From: Candidatus Roizmanbacteria bacterium
GTDB taxonomy: Bacteria > Patescibacteriota > Microgenomatia > UBA1406 > GWC2-37-13
Assembly: GCA_027002315.1 (NCBI GenBank)
Contig: JALWZV010000045.1
Span: forward strand, 1-17,494
DNA length: 17,494 bases
Direction of reading: 5' to 3'
Within the stretch, counting starts at the first letter, position 1; every line of letters begins with the position of its first letter. Below, one piece after another: positions 13,696-17,494 of this stretch. A program made the position numbers and the translations under genes. The notes beneath the pieces are model-generated. The model was not told the origin of the DNA, searched no databases, and was given only the letters and a program-made list of their open reading frames with translations.

Positions 13696-13703
13696 ATGTG
13701 AGA

Positions 13704-13709
13704 ATGATA
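13704..13709 (-). promoter_or_regulatory. -10 element of the frameshifted gene
   Basis: TATCAT on the minus strand (13709-13704) ends 8 nt before the ATG at 13695. TTGCTT (13731-13726) is a weak -35 candidate with a 16-nt spacer. It shares the 64-nt divergent region with the gltX promoter. Confidence 0.45.
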
Positions 13710-13744
13710 GTACTTTTTACCAGGAAAGCAAGAGTTTTTTCTTA

Positions 13745-13753
13745 TGTTATAAT
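13745..13753 (+). promoter_or_regulatory. Extended -10 promoter of gltX
   Basis: TGTTATAAT is an extended -10 (TG at 13745-13746, TATAAT at 13748-13753) ending 6 nt before the ATG at 13760. The predicted transcript starts on or next to the A of the start codon. No -35 is needed for an extended -10, and none is obvious. Confidence 0.65.
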
Positions 13754-13759
13754 CTCTCT

Positions 13760-15175
13760 ATGGTAAGAACACGTATAGCACCTTCTCCTACAGGACAAGA
13801 TTTGCACATAGGAAACCTTTACACAGCTCTTATCAACTGGGTTTGGGCGAGAAAAAATAAGGGGCAGTTCATTGTCAGGATAGAGGATACAGATAGGAAA
13901 AGATATGTTGAGGGAGCAGAAAAAAGAATTTTACAAACTTTAAAAAATTATGGATTAGATTATGATGAGTCTGTTGATAAAGGAGGAGAATATGGACCCT
14001 ATAGACAGTCTGAACGTTTAGATGTTTACAAGAAATATATTGATAAATTAATTAGTCAAGGAAAAGCTTACTATTGTTTTTGTTCTCCTGAAAGATTAAC
14101 AAAATTAAGAGAGGAACAAAGAAAGCAAGGTAAGATGCCACGTTATGATAAATACTGTCTTCACCACTTTTCAAAAGAAGAGGCAAGAAGGAAGGTTGAA
14201 AGAGGAGAGTCCTATGTTGTTAGATTAAATGTTCCAGAAAATAAAGAAATATCTTTTAATGATATGATTCGTGGAAGAATTACTATCAACACAAACGCAA
14301 TAGATGATCAGGTTTTAGTAAAATCTGACGGTTATCCAACATATCAGCTGGCTGTGGTTATAGATGACCACTTGATGAAAATTAGTCACGTAATAAGAGC
14401 AGAAGAATGGATATCCTCGACACCAAAACAGGTTTTATTGTATGAAGCTCTTGGATGGAAATTACCGACCTATGCCCATGTTCCTATTTTAAGGAATCCC
14501 GATAAAAGTAAACTTTCAAAAAGAAAGAATCCTGTTTGGGCGTCTTGGTACTTAAGTGAAGGATATCTTCCGGAAGCTGTTTTAAACTACTTAGCTTTGA
14601 TGGGATGGGCTCACCCAGAGGAAAAAGAGATATTCTCACTCACAGAATTTATAGATGTTTTTAACCTAAAAGATATAAAACCAGTAGGCCCTGTGTTTGA
14701 CATAGTAAAGTTAACATGGATGAATGGTGAGTATATCAGAAGGATGAAGGATGAAGTTTTAAGCAAAAAACTCTTTGATTTTTTTAAGGGGAAGTATTCG
14801 CTAAACTTAATTAGACAATCAGTTCCGTTGGTCAAAACACGTATAAAAACGCTCAAAGAATATGATAAGTTTTGTTCATTTTTTCTTAAAGCTCCTCAGA
14901 GTTATGAGAAAGACCTTTCGCACTCTTTAGACATATTAAGAAAAGTTAAGGCAAAACTAGAGCTTGTAGGAACTTGGAAGGCTGATAAAATAACTAACGA
15001 AGTAGTGTCCATTGCTCGAGAAGAAAAAATTGGGGTCGGAAAAGTTTTTATGACATTAAGGGTTTCTATAACAGGGAAAAAAATAACTCCTCCAATCTCT
15101 GAGTCGATGGAGATTTTAGGCAAAGATGAGTCATTGAGACGTATTGATGACGCGTTAAAGTTCTATCAAGCGTAG
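13760..15175 (+). CDS. gltX: Glutamyl-tRNA synthetase (GluRS)
   Basis: This 471-residue class I aminoacyl-tRNA synthetase charges tRNA with glutamate. The N-terminal block is RIAPSPTGQDLHIGN, with the HIGH motif at 16-19 and one residue more between PTG and LHIG than in E. coli. FIVRIEDTDR follows (38-46 region), and the KLSKR motif lies at 251-255. The zinc-binding set of E. coli GluRS is kept: C106, C108, Y129, C133. A helical anticodon-binding region follows and the length is normal. The open frame extends upstream to 13655, but those residues are unlike GluRS and would cross the promoter, so the ATG at 13760 is the start. The 3' end overlaps era by 10 nt in convergent orientation. Whether it also charges tRNA-Gln cannot be told here. 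Confidence 0.95.
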   Translation: MVRTRIAPSPTGQDLHIGNLYTALINWVWARKNKGQFIVRIEDTDRKRYVEGAEKRILQTLKNYGLDYDESVDKGGEYGPYRQSERLDVYKKYIDKLISQGKAYYCFCSPERLTKLREEQRKQGKMPRYDKYCLHHFSKEEARRKVERGESYVVRLNVPENKEISFNDMIRGRITINTNAIDDQVLVKSDGYPTYQLAVVIDDHLMKISHVIRAEEWISSTPKQVLLYEALGWKLPTYAHVPILRNPDKSKLSKRKNPVWASWYLSEGYLPEAVLNYLALMGWAHPEEKEIFSLTEFIDVFNLKDIKPVGPVFDIVKLTWMNGEYIRRMKDEVLSKKLFDFFKGKYSLNLIRQSVPLVKTRIKTLKEYDKFCSFFLKAPQSYEKDLSHSLDILRKVKAKLELVGTWKADKITNEVVSIAREEKIGVGKVFMTLRVSITGKKITPPISESMEILGKDESLRRIDDALKFYQA

Positions 15176-16032
15176 ATCTCTTGCCAATGAGAGTTGGTTT
15201 TTACAGTTAAGTCTAAATAAACTTTTTTTCCTGTAGCAAGCGCTATCTCTTTTCTAGCATAGCTGCCAATTTCCTTAATCTTCCTAGCGTTCTTACCAAT
15301 TAACATTTTCTTGTAGCGATTATCTGTTGTTAGTATCTCTGCTCTTATATATAAGACTCCATTATCTCTTTCTTTCATCTCATGAACAACAACTGTTGTG
15401 GTGTAAGGAATTTCTTCACCCATCATTAAAAAAATTTTTTCTCTGATTAACTCGGAGATAAATATATTACTATCAACATTTAAAGCAGGAAAGGGGAGAT
15501 TGTTAGGAATATGAATTTTTTGTTTTTTCTTTTCAGGTAAAAGTTCGAAGATCTTGTCAAGCAGTGGTTTAATGTGTTTTCTCTTCAAACCAGAAACGCG
15601 ATAAACGTGTTGAAACTCATCCTCTAAGAATTTGTACTGTGCAATGTATTTCGGTTCCTTGTCTGCTTTGGTCACAACTAATATTTTCGGCTTGTTTATT
15701 TTTCGAACTATACCTAAAACCTTAGCTTCCTCAAAATCTCTCTTGCGAGTTGGATCGATTAAGTAGAGTACAATATCAGTCTCATCCGTAATGGCGTTAT
15801 AGGCTTGTTTATTTATTCTTTTTGCAAGAGTATCCTTGACCTTGTTAAAAATTCCAGGTGTGTCCGTAAAGATAATTGCCCCCCTTTTTTCTTTATAGAT
15901 GGCTTGTATTGGAAAACGTGTAGTTTGAGGTTTTGGTGAGGTAATCGCAACTTTCTGTCCAATAATGTTGTTAACCAGAGTAGATTTTCCCACATTTGGT
16001 CTACCTATAAGCAATACTGTTCCTTGTTTCAT
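15166..16032 (-). CDS. era: GTPase Era
   Basis: Era is a GTPase that binds 16S rRNA near its 3' end and helps mature the 30S subunit. The 288-residue protein has G1 GRPNVGKS (10-17), the G2 region PKPQTTR (33-39), G3 DTPG (57-60), G4 TKAD (121-124) and G5 SGLK (147-150). A KH RNA-binding domain follows, with the loop LIGKNARKIKEIG that contains the GxxG-like GKNA. G4 is normally NKxD; the Asn is Thr here, a change seen in some active GTPases. G5 is normally SALK. The start is supported by TATAAT ending 10 nt upstream. It overlaps gltX by 10 nt. Confidence 0.94.
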   Translation of the reverse strand: MKQGTVLLIGRPNVGKSTLVNNIIGQKVAITSPKPQTTRFPIQAIYKEKRGAIIFTDTPGIFNKVKDTLAKRINKQAYNAITDETDIVLYLIDPTRKRDFEEAKVLGIVRKINKPKILVVTKADKEPKYIAQYKFLEDEFQHVYRVSGLKRKHIKPLLDKIFELLPEKKKQKIHIPNNLPFPALNVDSNIFISELIREKIFLMMGEEIPYTTTVVVHEMKERDNGVLYIRAEILTTDNRYKKMLIGKNARKIKEIGSYARKEIALATGKKVYLDLTVKTNSHWQEIYA

Positions 16033-16042
16033 AATTTATCGA

Positions 16043-16048
16043 ATTATA
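16043..16048 (-). promoter_or_regulatory. -10 element of era
   Basis: TATAAT on the minus strand (16048-16043) ends 10 nt before the era ATG at 16032. It lies in the 45-nt gap behind the upstream unknown gene, so era can be expressed on its own. Confidence 0.55.
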
Positions 16049-16077
16049 CAACAATTACTTTCTTAAAAGTTACTGTT

Positions 16078-17031
16078 TTAATCCTTGTTTTTATTAGGTT
16101 CGTGTTTTGTGGTAACGGCCTCTAGTTGTTTTTTACTGTCTTGTTTAATATGTATAAGGTACTCTGTCTTTCCTCCACGATGACTATAATCGCTGAAGAT
16201 TATATCGTAAGCAATAGTTTTATCGAGACGAAACATAACCCTTTCAGGTGATCTGCCTTTCATACTCATACTTACTCGTTTGCTTTCAATACCTTCTGTA
16301 GTCTTTGGTTTTATCTCGAAACAAAATCGACCAATTTGATAAGGCTCTTTACTTTCATGCTCATGTATAAGATAGGTGCCTGTTGGCCGAGTTTCGTTTG
16401 CAACATGAACCTCTCCATCTTCAACTATAAGTTTTTGAGTGGAGGAAACTTCTTCTCTTCTAATCCAATTTTTAGGTAATTTTCTATCATTAAATCTAAC
16501 CTTTATTACTCCATCATTATCTATGAAAAATCCAAATAGTTGTTTATTTACTAGCTTAAACATTGTCGTTAATGACTCCTCTTCTAATAATGAGAGTTTG
16601 TCTTGATTTGCTTGCAAGTATTGTATTATGCTCCGCTGAATTATAATTGCTGTATTAAGAAAAATATCTTTTTCTTTTACTCCAACTCCAAGTTTCAACT
16701 CAGAGCTTCCTACAAGCCGAGTTAAGTAAACAACTTGAGGATAAGTTAGACCTGAGAATATATCAATGTAATCAAAATGAGTTCTTTTGCCGGTAGCAGT
16801 TGAGGTTGGGCTGGTCACATTGAATCTAGATCTAAGTCCTGGTAAGAAAAATAAAATGACAGGATTGTTTAATCTTTTAGCTAATTGCTCTAAATCTTCA
16901 TCTTTAAAGTTTGCGTGTTGGGATAAGTATCTCGCCCAAGAGTCTTCCATTTTTAGCAATGTTAGTGCCTCTTTAGGGTTGGATGAGTTTATTTGTGGCG
17001 TCTCACAGTGAGGACAGTCGTGTATAGACAT
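16078..17031 (-). CDS. Unknown soluble protein with N-terminal CPHC
   Basis: I do not recognise this 317-residue protein. The N-terminus, HDCPHCETP, has one CxxC pair (C6, C9); only one other cysteine is evident, in GRFCFEIKP, so a complete four-Cys zinc ribbon is not formed. The rest is charged and soluble, with an alpha-rich first half (ALTLLKMEDSWARYLSQ; LNTAIIIQRSIIQYLQANQ) and a more beta-like second half (GVIKVRFNDRKLP; TEYLIHIKQD). The tail is rich in Lys and Asn. No signal peptide or membrane helix is seen with the start at 17031. An in-frame ATG at 17052 would add seven hydrophobic residues, but TATAAT ends 10 nt before 17031 and overlaps that region. It lies 45 nt upstream of era on the same strand. 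Confidence 0.75.
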   Translation of the reverse strand: MSIHDCPHCETPQINSSNPKEALTLLKMEDSWARYLSQHANFKDEDLEQLAKRLNNPVILFFLPGLRSRFNVTSPTSTATGKRTHFDYIDIFSGLTYPQVVYLTRLVGSSELKLGVGVKEKDIFLNTAIIIQRSIIQYLQANQDKLSLLEEESLTTMFKLVNKQLFGFFIDNDGVIKVRFNDRKLPKNWIRREEVSSTQKLIVEDGEVHVANETRPTGTYLIHEHESKEPYQIGRFCFEIKPKTTEGIESKRVSMSMKGRSPERVMFRLDKTIAYDIIFSDYSHRGGKTEYLIHIKQDSKKQLEAVTTKHEPNKNKD

Positions 17032-17041
17032 AATATAAATA

Positions 17042-17047
17042 ATTATA
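17042..17047 (-). promoter_or_regulatory. -10 element of the 317-residue unknown gene
   Basis: TATAAT on the minus strand (17047-17042) ends 10 nt before the ATG at 17031, matching the spacing at several other genes here. It decides the start in favour of 17031. Confidence 0.55.
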
Positions 17048-17160
17048 AGCAAGATTGTTTAAATTTCACTGCCTCTTCTTAAAGTGTTAAAATATGCTTT
17101 GTGTGTTTGACTTGAGATGGAGTTACTATAGTCTTAGCAAAGGAAGGGAAGACAAGCCTT

Positions 17161-17420
17161 AACGAATGAAGAATAATGATTGAAGAATGAAGAACACAAC
17201 TGTATCTAGTATCTTGTATTTTGTATTTAGCACACCATCGCAAGTTTTCTTGCACAGACAGAAGGTAGGGGTCGATTTTGTGTTGACCCGTCAATCAACC
17301 AATGTGTCAATCTATCAATCAAAGAGGTTAATTAATAGGTTTTATATCGCGTCATTGCGAGGAGTGAACGGAGAGAGCGACGAAGCAATCCCCGACTAAT
17401 GAGAGTAAGATTAATCTTTA
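17161..17420. repeat. Dispersed repeat, copy B (diverged, partial)
   Basis: This occupies most of the gene-free end of the window. It begins AACGAATGAAGAATAATGAT and continues with TGTATCTAGTAT and TTGTATTTAG, matching the left flank of copy A, then CACACCATCGCAAG. A hairpin, GCAAG-TTTT-CTTGC, lies at 17240-17253. Three TCAATC units (17291, 17307, 17315) follow. From about 17349 the text CGTCATTGCGAGGAGTGAAC and later GAGCGACGAAGCAATCCCCG matches copy A in both its left arm and the complement of its right arm. The centre differs from copy A and no full inverted partner is seen inside the window. The stretches 17053-17160 and 17421-17494 hold no gene that I can support; the latter is A-rich. 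Confidence 0.65.
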
Positions 17421-17494
17421 CCAGATTTAACCTAATGAAAATTAAAAATTAAAAATGTAAAATTATCCCAAAAACGGGACAGGCAGTTTAAAAT

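Noticed and set aside
13655..13759. N-terminal extension of GltX
   Set aside because: These residues do not resemble GluRS, overlap the divergent gene and cross the extended -10; the canonical N-terminus begins at 13760.
17107..17132. Promoter TTGACT...TATAGT reading right
   Set aside because: The spacer is only 14 nt and no gene follows.
17289..17322. CRISPR array from the TCAATC units
   Set aside because: Units are only 6-8 nt with irregular spacing of a few bases; no repeat-spacer pattern or cas genes.
17079..17399. Two small ORFs in the 3' gene-free region
   Set aside because: Both lie mostly on the dispersed repeat and translate repetitive AT-rich text with no protein-like pattern or promoter at the usual spacing.
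1..17494. tRNA or rRNA genes
   Set aside because: I saw no cloverleaf with a TTCGA-type T-loop or conserved rRNA segment in the non-coding stretches.

Overview
The window looks like a piece of chromosome from a reduced-genome bacterium of the Patescibacteria/CPR type, possibly Microgenomates. It is AT-rich and very densely packed. It carries short versions of standard proteins: a ClpB without its N-domain, a SufD of about 200 residues and a YidD of 78 residues. It also has a proline-tailed FtsB/DivIC protein and a glutaredoxin-CcdA fusion. TGA and TAA are both used as stops, so this is the standard code and not the recoded Gracilibacteria/Absconditabacteria code. The placement is inferred from gene content and style; no marker tree was possible.

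Layout: a possible small leftward ORF (38-184) is divergent from yqeY and an overlapping FtsB/DivIC gene (203-986). clpB (988-3120, leftward) follows, with a strong sigma70-type promoter and a CIRCE-like operator touching its start codon. A GC-richer inverted-repeat element (about 3217-3475) separates clpB from a rightward glutaredoxin-CcdA gene (3583-4656), which overlaps yidD tail to tail. A rightward run then holds trmD, sufB, sufD, sufS and sufU (4982-9345), followed by a GldA/GldF/GldG-like ABC system with its own promoter (9390-12274). A leftward zinc-ribbon Nudix gene and a frameshifted unknown gene come next. gltX runs right and overlaps era tail to tail; upstream of era is an unknown 317-residue protein. 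A second copy of the dispersed repeat closes the window.

How the genes work together: sufB, sufD, sufS and sufU form an Fe-S assembly operon, but no sufC ATPase is present; the nearby ABC ATPase belongs to the GldA type. trmD, gltX, era and yqeY serve tRNA, ribosome and translation functions. FtsB/DivIC and YidD serve the envelope, the CcdA fusion exports reducing power across the membrane, and ClpB disaggregates proteins under probable HrcA control.

The strongest signal across the window is regulatory. Eleven genes, all first in their transcription unit, have a TATAAT-like hexamer ending 6-10 nt before the ATG, which predicts leaderless or nearly leaderless mRNAs. Genes inside operons lack this, and two of them have Shine-Dalgarno-like sequences instead. 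This pattern also decides several start codons. I did not find a convincing new multi-gene defence or mobile system.
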